A DNA stretch of 64,000 nt from Cladophialophora immunda (Eukaryota > Ascomycota > Eurotiomycetes > Chaetothyriales > Herpotrichiellaceae). The translations under genes were made by a program, and so were the position numbers. Positions 53,989-64,000 of the stretch are shown piece by piece. The notes under the pieces were generated by a model, which had not been told where the DNA came from, made no database searches, and saw only the letters and a list, made by a program, of their open reading frames with translations. The DNA is taken from the NCBI RefSeq assembly GCF_000835495.1, contig NW_015622541.1:1860001-1924000 (forward strand), in the 5' to 3' direction. Every line of letters begins with the position of its first letter. Within the stretch, counting starts at the first letter, position 1.

Positions 53989-55195
53989 CTACAGCTCTTG
54001 ATATTCTAGTTTGATCGGGACTCCTCCCTGCTCGCCGCTCCGCAGCATGGCTTCAATCAGCTCAAGATCTGCCAGAGCCTCTTCAGGCGATTGACTCTCG
54101 TTGACCTTCCCAGCGGCTAATGCTTCTCCCCAGGCTCTCACTTCTCCCGGTACACCCGTCCTTTCGTCCTGGACCTCCTCGGTCTTCTCGTCATACGTGA
54201 CTTTGTTGCCCGAGAGGCTCACAGAACCCTTCTCGCAACCGACAGCCCATTCACTCCCCTTGTGAGTCGTTCCAAAGGAGATCGATATCGTCCCCACAGA
54301 GCCTTTCTTGCTCTTTGCTGTAGCTTCAACGGTGTCAACCGGAGGAAGATGTTCCTGAAGCTGTGCAGAGTGCGCTGATAGCGACACCAGTGGATTGTCT
54401 TTGCCCATCATCAATCGAAGCCCAGCAGTGAAGTGTACGCCGCCGTCCAGCAAGAATCCACCCTGGTGCGTGGGGCTCTTACGCCATCTAGCAAGCAGTC
54501 AGCATCATTCGACAGCTCTGCCAGCTGGACGAAATGATCTTACTCGGTCTCAAAATATTTCCCACCCTCAACAAGCGTCTGCAGCCGGCATCTGAAAGTC
54601 AATTGCCGACCCTTTGTCTTGACGACCTCCGCAGCGCGAATAAAAGAGTTCGTGTATCTGACGTTTTCGGCAACTGCCCAGGTTACCTTCTTCGGCTCTA
54701 TCTCTGAGTGATACCATTTGATGAGTTCGGCGGCCTCCTTCACGTTCTCGGCCACCGGCTTCTCCGAGAGGACATGCTTGCCGGCCAACAGCACTTTGCG
54801 AATGTAGTCCGGCTGGTTCTTGATCGGCAAGGCGACGATGACTGCTTGGATGTCCGAGCGGGCCAGAAGGTCGTCCAAAGACTTGCCAGCGCCCGAGTCG
54901 TCAGAGTAGAGATCAACTTTAGATTCGTCCACCTCGAGCGTCTTTGCCGATTTCAACGAGCGCGAGTAGACGGCCTTCAGCGTCAAGTCCTTGGAAGCCT
55001 CAACAGCTGGCTGTCAAAGTGCGTTGTCCACGTCAGTACAAGTGAACACCGGGGGACAATGGTTTTCCTGCGCACCTTGTGCTCCTCTCGAGCGAAGATA
55101 CCTGTGCGTAATCCGTCAACATTGTGGCTGAGACTCAATTGACAAACCTGGGATCAATCATGCATACCTCCGCCTAGAATGGCCACCCCAATCAT
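53989..55195 (-). CDS. Gfo/Idh/MocA family NAD(P)-dependent oxidoreductase (4 exons)
   Basis: Exons 55195-55168, 55101-55076, 55010-54544 and 54487-53989; introns 66, 65 and 56 nt; 339 aa. The first two exons are 28 and 26 nt and rebuild the Rossmann start MIGVAILGGGIFAREEHKPA. The EKP catalytic motif is in GKHVLSEKPVAENVKEAAEL (Lys about residue 110). The C-terminal alpha/beta dimer domain has FLLDGGVHFTAGLRLMMG. Members oxidise sugars, polyols or dihydrodiols; the substrate cannot be told. No targeting signal, so probably cytosolic. It ends 376 bp before RPL32 and is divergent from the heme-oxygenase-like gene. Confidence 0.9.
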
Positions 55196-55784
55196 TTTGA
55201 TACGAGCGTTTGTACCAGACGTCTCTATTGTTTGATTGCCCTAGAGAAGGAATATCGACTTTTCGAGCGTCAAATGAGGGCAGCAGTCATTCATATCACA
55301 ACTGCACAAACAACCCCGCCAGTCCCAGAATTCCCATCGAGTCCCAGCAATTTAGGTTGTCGGCCCCTCGCGGGCTCATTGCCGTCTCAGTGCTGGTTGA
55401 TTCAATATCCGTGTCACGTGTTCGGGTATCTTACATTGCCAGTTCCGCGTTGTGACTCGTTGCTCGTTGCCACCAGTGCGCGGCGCGTTGTTTGTCGTCA
55501 CCATGCAGGAAAACTGGGTCTTTGTCCAAGGTCCACAGGAGAAAAGCATAAACAACAGGGAACAAAAACACATGTTACGGACGGTGGGCGCGGGATGGCA
55601 AAGTTCCAGGGAAAGCCTCATGACGCCCCTGACCGACCTCTGCAACATCGTCCACTCCTTCTGCTATCAATATTCTTTGCTCGACCCTTTTCCTTCACCC
55701 TATACACAGCCTCTGCCAGAGCGAACTCGACCTGCGCGATCCCTAAGAACAGCGATCCTGTCCGTCCCTTTTCACGTGTAAATT
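55196..55784. promoter_or_regulatory. divergent promoter Gfo-Idh / heme oxygenase-like
   Basis: 589 bp between start codons. It holds GTGTCACGTGTTC at about 55411 and TTTTCACGTGTAA just before 55785; both contain a CACGTG E-box, a possible bHLH-type site (inference). Confidence 0.5.
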
Positions 55785-56771
55785 ATGACAAGGTCAAAAG
55801 ACACTCTCTCACGACAACGCCCTGACGAACGCTCGGCATCAAAACATCAAGTAACTATCTCGCAATCAAACCAGGACGAAAGCGTGCAAACGTCTCTCCC
55901 GGAAGAGCTGCGCGCCTCCACGCGTCAGAGACACCATGCCCTGAATATCCAGATCACTCGGCGGCTGCCATTGTGTCTGCCACCAATTGTAGACAGTCCA
56001 CTCACTTATACCAAAGGCATGATAGTCTTTGGCCAGATATACTTCGCTATCGAGACCTTTCTGGATGCACAACTGGCTTCTTCTCAGCTAGACCGGCGAC
56101 TACGCCACATCTACGAGCGCGTGTGCTTTCCCTGGCTGCTCAGGTCCCGCCGGCTCCAAAACGATATCGAAACACTCAAATCAGACCTCCTGCGATCTCA
56201 GATCGAAGAGCTCGAAGCCTTGGTCGAGGAGTCGAGGGGATTTCGTCGGCAAATTGAGGGTTCATTGTCGGCGAGACCACATGTCATGCTGGCTTATACC
56301 TGGACGATGTACCTTGCTCTTTTCAACGGCGGTCGCTGGATTCGAGGCCAACTCGTCTCCGCAGGCCCAGAGTTTTGGCGTGCAGGTGCATTCCCTTTAT
56401 CATTTTGGGATTTCCGAAGCGAAGGAGAGGTGAATGGCGATGAGCGGCTCAAAGACGAGTTCAAGGGGGGGTTTCGGGAAGCAGCATCGTTCCTAACTGA
56501 AAACGAAAAGAGGGATGTTGTTGAGGAGACTTTGAATTTATTCGATCTGTTCGCCAAAATGATGCAATTCCTCGACGACAAGACCACGACTTGCCCATCT
56601 CAACCTGTCTCCGCAGGGCTTCCTTCACCTGCCGCTTCGTCGCAGCTCAAGAAGTCAATTGGTGCAAACTCGACGATGGGTTCTCTCTGGCAATACATGG
56701 TCTCTGCTTGTTCGCTGCTGGGGATACCAGCAAGCACACCAGGGAGACATAAAGCCACCTCAGCAGGCTGA
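55785..56771 (+). CDS. Heme oxygenase-like protein
   Basis: 328 aa, single exon, ATG at 55785. A polar N-terminus (1-38) precedes LRASTRQRHHALNIQITRRL, whose His would be the proximal haem ligand. TYTKGMIVFGQIYFAIE and RPHVMLAYTWTMYLALFNGG then RWIRGQL match the helical core of fungal heme-oxygenase-fold proteins. The distal helix glycine motif is FNGGRWIRG. The C-terminal part has a weakly hydrophobic stretch SLWQYMVSACSLLGIP that might be a membrane anchor. Heme oxygenases split haem to biliverdin, CO and iron; many fungal relatives are unverified for activity. It could be a haem-binding relative only. Confidence 0.75.
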   Translation: MTRSKDTLSRQRPDERSASKHQVTISQSNQDESVQTSLPEELRASTRQRHHALNIQITRRLPLCLPPIVDSPLTYTKGMIVFGQIYFAIETFLDAQLASSQLDRRLRHIYERVCFPWLLRSRRLQNDIETLKSDLLRSQIEELEALVEESRGFRRQIEGSLSARPHVMLAYTWTMYLALFNGGRWIRGQLVSAGPEFWRAGAFPLSFWDFRSEGEVNGDERLKDEFKGGFREAASFLTENEKRDVVEETLNLFDLFAKMMQFLDDKTTTCPSQPVSAGLPSPAASSQLKKSIGANSTMGSLWQYMVSACSLLGIPASTPGRHKATSAG

Positions 56772-59700
56772 AACTTGTGCACTGCTCCGTATTATTACAG
56801 TCAGCGGGTCTCCGACTTGATTAAGAGGCATACCCTAGTTTCGCTAATCCAAATCACCACGTGTCGCATCACAAAAAATGGGATGTCGAAACATTAAAAC
56901 TGTGGTGACCACCTAGGTATTATCTGCAATGGGATGATGTACTTGTCATGCTGGCTTGTCACAACGCCTAACCTGACCAGCTAGAGGACAAGGGCAGGGC
57001 ATCGCGATACCAATTCTGAAAGCAAATGCCTCTTTCTCGATAAAGCGTAGGGGAACACGTGGAGGAGACATTGTTCAGGGGTCGAACTTTCGTGTCTTCA
57101 ACAGGCGAATCTACCGGACCAAGCGAAATCTGCCGAAGGGGAAGGGACTCAAACCCATTGCACAATATCTTGACGATGCTTTCGCAGAGAAAGTATTTTG
57201 AGTAGTCTGCAGCTCGTTGGGCATAAAAACGGAAGCACCGACCTTGGTTGGCCTTGCCGTAACTGGTAGAGCTGAAACACAAACGACGAGACCATCTCGA
57301 ACCGTGCGTCTGAGCAGCCATCCTTTGTAGATGATATGTATGGACCAGGGGTAAGAGCTTGGTGCTGAGTCTAGCAACCTAGCGAGCTGGCTAGGAGTCG
57401 CATCAACACCCGTATGATCTCCACGGTTCCCCTGCCATTTCTAGTGTTTTTCAGACCTTTGATCTTCCCCCAGGCCACCGCGATGCAATCGTACTTTCGC
57501 CTCCTCTTGACCAGACAGACTGACTTTGTTGGCGCGGGTTGGTGCAAGTTTGTGTGGTGCATGTGGCAGTCCAAGACTACGCTAGATCCTTGTCCGTGAC
57601 CATTTTGACGGATCGCCCGAATTTCTCTTAGCTTCGCCTAGTGTGTTGCCACGAGAGCCACTAGGGAGGTGATCCGGGGGAAGGCCTGTGCACGATGAAC
57701 GCTTCGTCGGATCTTGGAGCGTCTCTGGCTTGGGGAACGATAGTAAGCTGAAGATTTGATGCTGACAAGCTCAACATGTCGCCCTTTGCGTGTGCATACA
57801 CAGCCAATATTTGAGGACATTCCAAATCATTTCGTTTTCTCCTGAGTGCGGTTGAAGAGGTTGGTCGTCCACAACGTTCGACGATTGCTCGGGCTACGGG
57901 TACCGTACACGATTGAATCCCCAGTTAAGGTCTGGGCGCCCCGAGGTAGGTGCGCCAGGATATTGAGCCTTCAGCTTAGAGCTTTAGCTAAGGACTCAGC
58001 AGGGAGGCCGAGCTTGGCTGCTCTCCCTATAGGACAGAGACGATGCCGGCAGGAAGTTGTGACACTGTGGCGGCTCACATGGCAACTCAGAGCAACGGCA
58101 CGACCGGATGTAGGTGAACTATTTCGTTATTGGAGATTGGTATGTATGGCCGCATCTCCTCCTGGCAAGAGCAACGCAGGCCCTCCTTGTCAAGGACCCA
58201 GCGGTGCGTTGGCGAGCTTAGGGGATTACTTGTACATTTGCTGCTGTCTTGACATCGCCAGGCAGGGGCTGCCTGCATGACATTCTAGGCCAGAGCCATG
58301 CAGGTCTACCAGCCTTGAAAAGCCCCAACGTGGCTTCCTTTATTTGTTCGGGTGCTGTCCGAAAAGAAGTCGGCTGCATTCTTCTGTGGGATGACCAGGG
58401 TCGCTATGTGGAAGTTTCCAGGTCAGACGCCTAGCGCCCATGTGTCTGTGCCTATCTTGGGAATCAGGATGCGATGGACGGAGTCGCTCTCAGAATTCAG
58501 TCTGCTTGTGTAATTTACCCTCCCACTTGAAGGTTTTCCATTCTTGTGGCAGTAGTGGCAGAGCTCTTCCAACATTCCTCCGTCCTGGTACCGCTGGGAT
58601 GGGCCGTAACACCGATGGATTCGTCAAGCGAGGTTGCAGAGCGCCAGGTGGATTTGACAGCTGGATAATGTGCCGAAGCCGCCACGCCGCCAATGGTTGA
58701 GCAAGAGATAGTTTGGGGATGTGCAGGATGAGGTATGAAGCTAAGGAGAAGAAGGACTGGGCTGCTGCAAGTCGACTGGGCTATAGAAAATTCGACGGAG
58801 CTGGCCGCTGCAAGCTCGCCCGTGCGTTGGAGCCATCGGCGCAACTTGTACCGGTGCGGAGGGATCTTCGCTGAATCCCTGGGTGAGCAAGGCGAGAAAG
58901 AGTCAGACACCGTTTGAGGCAAGTCGACTGCCTTTTGAACAGGGTGAAGTAGAAAGGCGGAGGATGAAGGAGTCGTTACAGGAGTCGTTCACAGCCCGAC
59001 GGATATCCAAAGTGGCCAGTTGCATGGTTAGGCAAGAGCTGGGCGACTGGAGGCGAGGCGGCAAAAGAGTTCTCAAGGGGCCTTCCACATTAGTGGGCAA
59101 TGATGCTGCGCGAGAGTCACATTCGTCTCCAGCATTGGCTTTTCGCTTTTGAGGAAAAAATCAATCCTGTAGCAAGACCATCATCTCCAGTACCGGATTC
59201 AGCAGCGTGCTTGGTGTGGGCTACGTTTATACGAGATACTATTTTGCATGCCTGGAGCTGATAGGTAGCTCGGGGGGGGAAAGGGGGGGTTCTGGCAGTT
59301 GCCACGTACCCGAGGCCATAGTACCGGTGCTCTGGAGACAACCCCATCAGCAGCGGCGGGACTAGGCCTGCACGGGCCCAAGCAGCTCCCCGGGCGTTCC
59401 TCTAACCTTAAACCAGCTCAGCAACTCGGCACTGCCCTTTGGGTCTCGGGTCGCTTCTGGGCACAAGTTGCTGCTGGGTGCCCGCTGTCGCCGTCCAGTC
59501 TCCCCATAGGTGGTGTGATTAAAATGGGCACCCCTCTGATGGCATCCACTGCACCGACAGAACGGCATGGCTCCCCTCTCCCCACCCCTACACTTCCCTA
59601 TCTAAGGTTAACCCTGGAAGCTTGCTACCCAGAGTTCTTACTGCCTCGATGCCTAACTCCTTGATTCCCAGGCTGCGTTTCCCCCCTCCGTCGTCCTTCT

Positions 59701-60004
59701 GAAGCCCATGACTCTTGCACCCACGCTTTCCAGTTTCCACATGATTCTTAGGCTGCACTCGCCCCCTTGGGTCGGGCTTCTGTTGGCTGCAGCACTGCAT
59801 TCCGGAAGCCTAACGGACGTAGTTCCACCCTAACTGCATGCCGGTTCCCAGACTCACGAGACTGCCTGTAACTTAGCGGCCCGTCGACGGTGGTGCGTGT
59901 GCCCCAGGCTCCCAGTCTCGCAAATCCTGTCTGCACCTTTCTCGGTGCCAAGTGCTGCATCATCGTTGGATCTCGTCGCTCCAGAGCTCGCAGTGCTCAC
60001 TGCT
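56772..60004. other. gene-poor region
   Basis: 3.2 kb with only short unconserved frames on both strands. No introns or family motifs could be assembled. Composition is near that of the neighbouring DNA, without an AT bias. Confidence 0.45.
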
Positions 60005-60799
60005 CAGCGTTCAATGCTCCCTCTTGCTTCTCCTCCTGCTTCTGCTTCTGCTTCCATTCCCCATCCACACACCCGCGCGTGGTTTCTCCTCTTTTCTTCC
60101 CTTATCTCCACACTACTTCACACACCATCCAGCTCATCTTTGTCTTCTTCGACCCTTTCGACTCTTTTGACCTCTTCGTCGCCTGTCGCTCATCCTCCCT
60201 ACCACCCCTCGTCCTTGCCCTCGTATTCTGGCATCCGGGAGCCAAACTCTGCGACAGTGTCGATCGCTCTCGTCCACCACTGCGAGCTCTGCACTTAGGG
60301 GAATTTCGCCGGCACCAGTCCTCTCTAGCCGTGAGCTGCCATTGACGATCAGTACTGATCCTCATCAATCCGAACTGCGACTAGCAATTTTTCAATACTG
60401 TCACCGATCTACACTGAGCTTTTCGTTGACTCCTCACGAAAACCTTCATCCATCCTGCACAGCATCATTACATCCTGCGATACTTGACCGGCTGTCTGCA
60501 AGGACGTGGTGTTGGACATTCGACTGGCAAGTCAATGGACCGCAGCATTGGGAACAGGGATCTCGCTACCCGACAAGTCACATTGCAATCCACTCCAGCG
60601 GAAAACCACCACCAATAATTAACGCCTGACATTTCTTCATCACCCTCGCTGTCCCAATCCCTTGGGTCAGCCGAACAACCAATAGTCGCACCATCAAGCC
60701 ACCCGATCTTTGTCTTCCAGGCCGTCTGGTGCGCTCTCGCTGATTGCCTTCTATCTCCTATGACACCATATCTGTCAGGCCATCCATTCCACTCTGCCA
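60005..60799 (+). promoter_or_regulatory. pyrimidine-rich promoter / leader of the zinc-module gene
   Basis: nt 60010-60240 is strongly C/T-rich on the sense strand, then about 550 nt lead to the ATG at 60800. This mirrors the leader of the gene at 28761. Upstream ATGs are present. Confidence 0.45.
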
Positions 60800-61696
60800 A
60801 TGGAAGGGGCGGAAGCACAACCGTCAAAGGAAAAGAAGGGTTTGAAAACGGTCTGGAATAGAATCAAGGACCTCTTTAGAGAGAAACCCGCCGCCGCACA
60901 AGATCCTCTCTCTGCCACCACTCCACCGTCTGTTTCCGCTGCTCCTGTCGCTCCCCAGACGGAAGAAGCTGTAGATACCACCAAACCGTCAGTGACATCC
61001 AATCCCCCAGAGCCATCGTCACTAAAGCTTCACAGGGGACCTCCCATCGAGCATTCGCCTGAACAGCCAGCCGACGAGACAGCCGAAGAACCTGAGCAGC
61101 CCAGCGAGCCTGTCTCGACATCGCCACAAGAACCTGTTGATCCGAAGCAAGACTCCACAGCCGAGTCACACATGCGGTTCACCAAAGCACAAGCAATCTT
61201 TGCCAGGCACAACCTGGAACTGGATGAGACAGAATGGGAACCCAGGTACAGAGTACCTCAAGAAAGGGTGTACAAGAACATACGTATGAGAGTCAGGTAC
61301 ACCTGTCACAATTGTTCAACGACGTTTGGGCGCGATAGGATATGCATGGGATGTCAACACCGACGTTGTACTCGATGCTCACGGTACCCGCCAAAGAAAG
61401 ACCGGACGAAACACTCGCAAGACCCGACAACCACTGGGTCCCCGGAACTCATCACTGACGTCCCTCGACCAAGTGCTGAAGGTGGAACGTGCCATGAATG
61501 TCAGAGTGGTTTCGAGATTGACGCTGAAGAATGTCCCAACTGCCACCACCGAATTTGCGAGAGATGCCTGCACGAAGCCACCATCTCTGTTGAACCGAGC
61601 CATGAAACCACCCAGGAAGCAACTCAAGAGGCGCCGGAGGTCGAACAATCTGAACAACGGAAGCCCACTCTACAAGAATCATCCGCTGTCAGCTAG
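60800..61696 (+). CDS. Protein with duplicated Cys-rich zinc module, function unknown
   Basis: 298 aa, single exon, ATG at 60800. A basic helix (KKGLKTVWNRIKDLFREK) starts the protein. A Pro/Glu/Ser-rich acidic disordered stretch (about 30-130) follows. FTKAQAIFARHNLELDETEW is a conserved-looking short helix. Two copies of a Cys module come next: residues 169-193 (CHNC, CMGC, HRRCTRC) and 231-256 (CHEC, CPNC, HHRICERC). Each has three CxxC pairs with a His-Arg before the last pair, consistent with zinc binding. The basic patch YPPKKDR links them. The tail is Gln/Glu-rich. I recall related proteins in Eurotiomycetes but no function. Not a classical C2H2, RING or Zn2Cys6 protein. Confidence 0.8.
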   Translation: MEGAEAQPSKEKKGLKTVWNRIKDLFREKPAAAQDPLSATTPPSVSAAPVAPQTEEAVDTTKPSVTSNPPEPSSLKLHRGPPIEHSPEQPADETAEEPEQPSEPVSTSPQEPVDPKQDSTAESHMRFTKAQAIFARHNLELDETEWEPRYRVPQERVYKNIRMRVRYTCHNCSTTFGRDRICMGCQHRRCTRCSRYPPKKDRTKHSQDPTTTGSPELITDVPRPSAEGGTCHECQSGFEIDAEECPNCHHRICERCLHEATISVEPSHETTQEATQEAPEVEQSEQRKPTLQESSAVS

Positions 61697-63859
61697 CATT
61701 GGTGACTGTTTGCCTCTGGCACCGTTATCGTGCTAGGGACACAACCTCTACCAACATTCTCATATCTGATATTTTCTGAGCATTTTGACGATGCGATGAT
61801 GACTTTTCTACGACTACTTGCCCTTTCTCGATCTGAGCGTTCCAGTCCTAATTATCATGGGTTGGTGTTCACGGTGTTGCGTTTGCAGGACTTTCCGTTT
61901 GACATTATTTTGAATCTCTCTTGAGCGCAAAAAGCGAAAATGTTCGTCTGGAGTTGGGAGTTGTTTTTCTGGGGTCGCTTCAATACCCTGCGAATACCAG
62001 AAGGGCTGGTCTTACATTGGAAGAGAAGGATTTAGGGTCTACAGGAAAGTTGAAAACTGGGAAGTCAGGAAAAGAGACGGGTGACTAGGATCTGAGGATT
62101 CTGACGCCACCACCGTACAGCAGGAGCACATTTCAAAGGATACAATTGAGGAAGGATAGGAATCAGGATGGATTAGAGCAATGGCGATTCTTGCTCTGCA
62201 TATTGGACGGCGACTCTGCAGCCTCGATCTTGTCCTCTTGGTGAGGCTGGTCTCTACGATACAAATGAAGAAATAACAGCGCCACTCCACTGCTTGCACT
62301 ACCAGTTTCGCCATCTCTCATCTGTTTTCCAGTTATTCTTTTTGCCCCCGTCTCTATCGCAGCCCTGATGGCTGACTTGAGTTCCTGACTCTTGACTCGA
62401 CCTTCCTGGCCCAGGTCTCCCGCGGGGCTCTGAATTCCCACACAGCACTGGCGCTCACACTACGGTAACTAATGGATCCTAATGCTGTGAGAACTCAAGT
62501 TCGCGAGAGACCTATGAGAGTGGCTGACTCCCGCAGGGCGTGGTCAGGCTGAAACCGGTTTCCCCTGTCAGCACTGTACACAACGTGGGATCCTTCGTGA
62601 AAGGTCGGACGCAGATGAGCATTCCGAGCACGTTTTTCCCTCACTTCCCGTGTCAGACAGCGACCGATCAGCCCTTCCATGCAGGGCATCCGAATGGTCG
62701 GCCTCAGGACGAACTACGAGCACTCCGCACAATGACAGCCCCGAATCGACGGCGGACGAGATTAGACAGGAAGAGATCGCCACTTTGCGCACAGTCATAG
62801 GGCCAGCAACATAGATTTGCAGTGGATATTGAGTCAACCTTGTTCTTCCATGCTGCCATGGGCTCGACCACTACCCAACGGTATACCAAAGACATGGCAA
62901 TAGGTACATACTCGGTACATGCTGAGACGCCGGCGCCGGCGCTGACACCCACGATCAAGATATGCCGCGCTCACGGCTCACTCGTTCTCCTTCTCCGATG
63001 TCCAAATGATCGCTGTTCTCCTAGCGAGTAGAAAGGGGTAGCCCTGGAAAGCAGGACGCCCTCAACGAGGCCATCAGCACCAAAAGACTTTGCGGTTCAA
63101 CATATGGCCGTCGACATTGTCCCTGCTTGGAAATTGCGCGGCATTCGGCCAGAGGGGGGGTTGAAGAATTGTGGGAGGAGCAGCTCTTCGTCACCTGATA
63201 TATCACCTTATGGACAAACAAACGGCTTCGAAGAGGCGGCATGCGCGAGGACCACAGTCCTCCTATATTGGATTCTGTTGCGCGAATGGAGATCTCAAGC
63301 GAGGTTGGGGACCGACGGCCCCTTTGAAAGGAGGCCCGCACAACTGCAACAGGAAAATGTGAAGTCCTCGATTTTTCACGCCATACCAGATTCCTTCTAC
63401 GAATACGTGTAAACCCCATCCTGCGCTCTCCCCCTGGCTTGAGCATCGTCCAAAGATCTACCGAGAAGAGAGGGAGCATCGACGAGAAGCACAAGATGCG
63501 AGTGTCTAGGCACACTCCTCATGTGGTCCTGCATGACAAAAGCCCCTAGGGAGGGGGAGGGGCCCCAAATGATGGAAGCGTTGAATCTTTCAGAAAGCCA
63601 TGGGCGGCGACTGGCCTGTCAGCGACCGCAAGAGACACACAGACACACCATGGGTTTTGTTTTTTTGTGATATGTTCGTCACTTCGGTTCCTCGAGGCGA
63701 GAGCGCTGGCTCGCTAGGCTGGTGCTTACCGAGACCTTAGCGCTGGCCATCGAGGATGTTCGGCACGACGCACATCCTCATGGATTAGACAGCCCGCGTA
63801 GCCGATCGCTGCTAGTTGACTTACTAGTACGCCATATATGCAATTATGATGCTTCATCG
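61697..63859. other. intergenic, no gene seen
   Basis: 2.2 kb with short frames lacking conserved features. TAGGTACATACTCGGTACATG at about 62900-62921 belongs to the TACTCSGTAC-like words. The right part (63640-63860) could be promoter of a gene beyond the window. Confidence 0.45.
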
Positions 63860-63939
63860 ATGGAAGTTACCGAAACCGCAGAAGCAGCTCCTCCAAAGCC
63901 CGCGTCCACTGTCAGGCCATCAGCTTTCTCCATCTCCGG
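63860..63939 (+). CDS. possible first exon of a gene extending beyond the window
   Basis: An ATG at 63860 opens 80 nt encoding an acidic/Pro-rich start ending VRPSAFSISG, directly followed by a good donor GTTAGT at 63940. The short FSI-type hydrophobic motif resembles N-terminal motifs of some transcription regulators, but this is far too little to name a family. Nothing after the donor can be checked. Confidence 0.3.
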
Positions 63940-63953
63940 GTTAGTCCGCATCG

Positions 63954-63964
63954 CCCCCCCCCCC
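63954..63964. repeat. poly(C) run, 11 bases
   Basis: Eleven C near the right edge, within the putative intron following 63939. Length may be uncertain. Confidence 0.85.
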
Positions 63965-64000
63965 AATGGAGTGTGTCGTACTTTTGAGAGGGTGCCGTTC

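Noticed and set aside
63021..63515. 164-codon minus frame
   Set aside because: No conserved motif, Arg/Ser-biased, overlapped by + frames; no splice model improves it.

Overview
This window is nuclear DNA from a filamentous ascomycete (Pezizomycotina). The evidence is dense intron-poor genes, very short introns (47-181 nt) with GT(A/G)NG(T/C) donors and CTAAC/CTGAC branch points, long CT-rich leaders, and fungal-restricted families (HET-C, DUF3176, BQT4, CSC1-type channels). Protein sequence flavour and frequent TACTCCGTAC-like words between genes suggest Eurotiomycetes, possibly Chaetothyriales. That placement is inference. I see no intact transposon, CRISPR array, rRNA or convincing tRNA.

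Layout. 0-24.5 kb is packed with housekeeping genes: URB1 (5'-truncated), external NADH dehydrogenase NDE1, cohesin loader SCC2, Pol I subunit RPA12, deoxyhypusine hydroxylase LIA1, spliceosomal DIB1, GPI de-N-acetylase GPI12, a mitochondrial ATP13/PPR-like protein, LSM3, a GTPBP1/2-type GTPase and a small DMT/TMEM42-like membrane protein. 24.5-28.8 kb is gene-poor. 28.8-44.6 kb holds a small conserved protein of unknown role, HET-C, a crotonase, a CSC1/OSCA channel, a DUF3176 membrane protein and a secreted VPS62-like protein. 46.4-56.8 kb holds a Sec2-domain protein, telomere-anchoring BQT4, pseudouridine synthase PUS9, ribosomal protein eL32, a Gfo/Idh/MocA oxidoreductase and a heme-oxygenase-like protein. 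56.8-64 kb is again sparse, with one protein carrying a duplicated zinc module (60.8 kb) and possibly the first exon of a gene running off the right edge.

Many genes serve gene expression: URB1 and RPA12 (ribosome production), eL32 (ribosome), LIA1 (eIF5A), LSM3 and DIB1 (splicing), PUS9 (tRNA), GTPBP (translation quality control). Several are arranged head-to-head over 270-600 bp (SCC2/RPA12, LIA1/DIB1, ATP13-like/LSM3, Gfo-Idh/heme oxygenase), so shared promoters are likely.

Gene models were rebuilt by reading splice junctions by eye. Several genes have tiny exons that a plain ORF scan misses: NDE1 last exon 17 nt; BQT4 last exon 25 nt; the Gfo/Idh gene's first two exons 28 and 26 nt; LSM3 four exons for 98 aa; SCC2 first exon 133 nt; HET-C four exons. 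No wholly new system was proved. The most interesting leads are the twin zinc-module protein, the His-rich loop in the CSC1 channel, the prion-like segment of HET-C, and the microexon structures.
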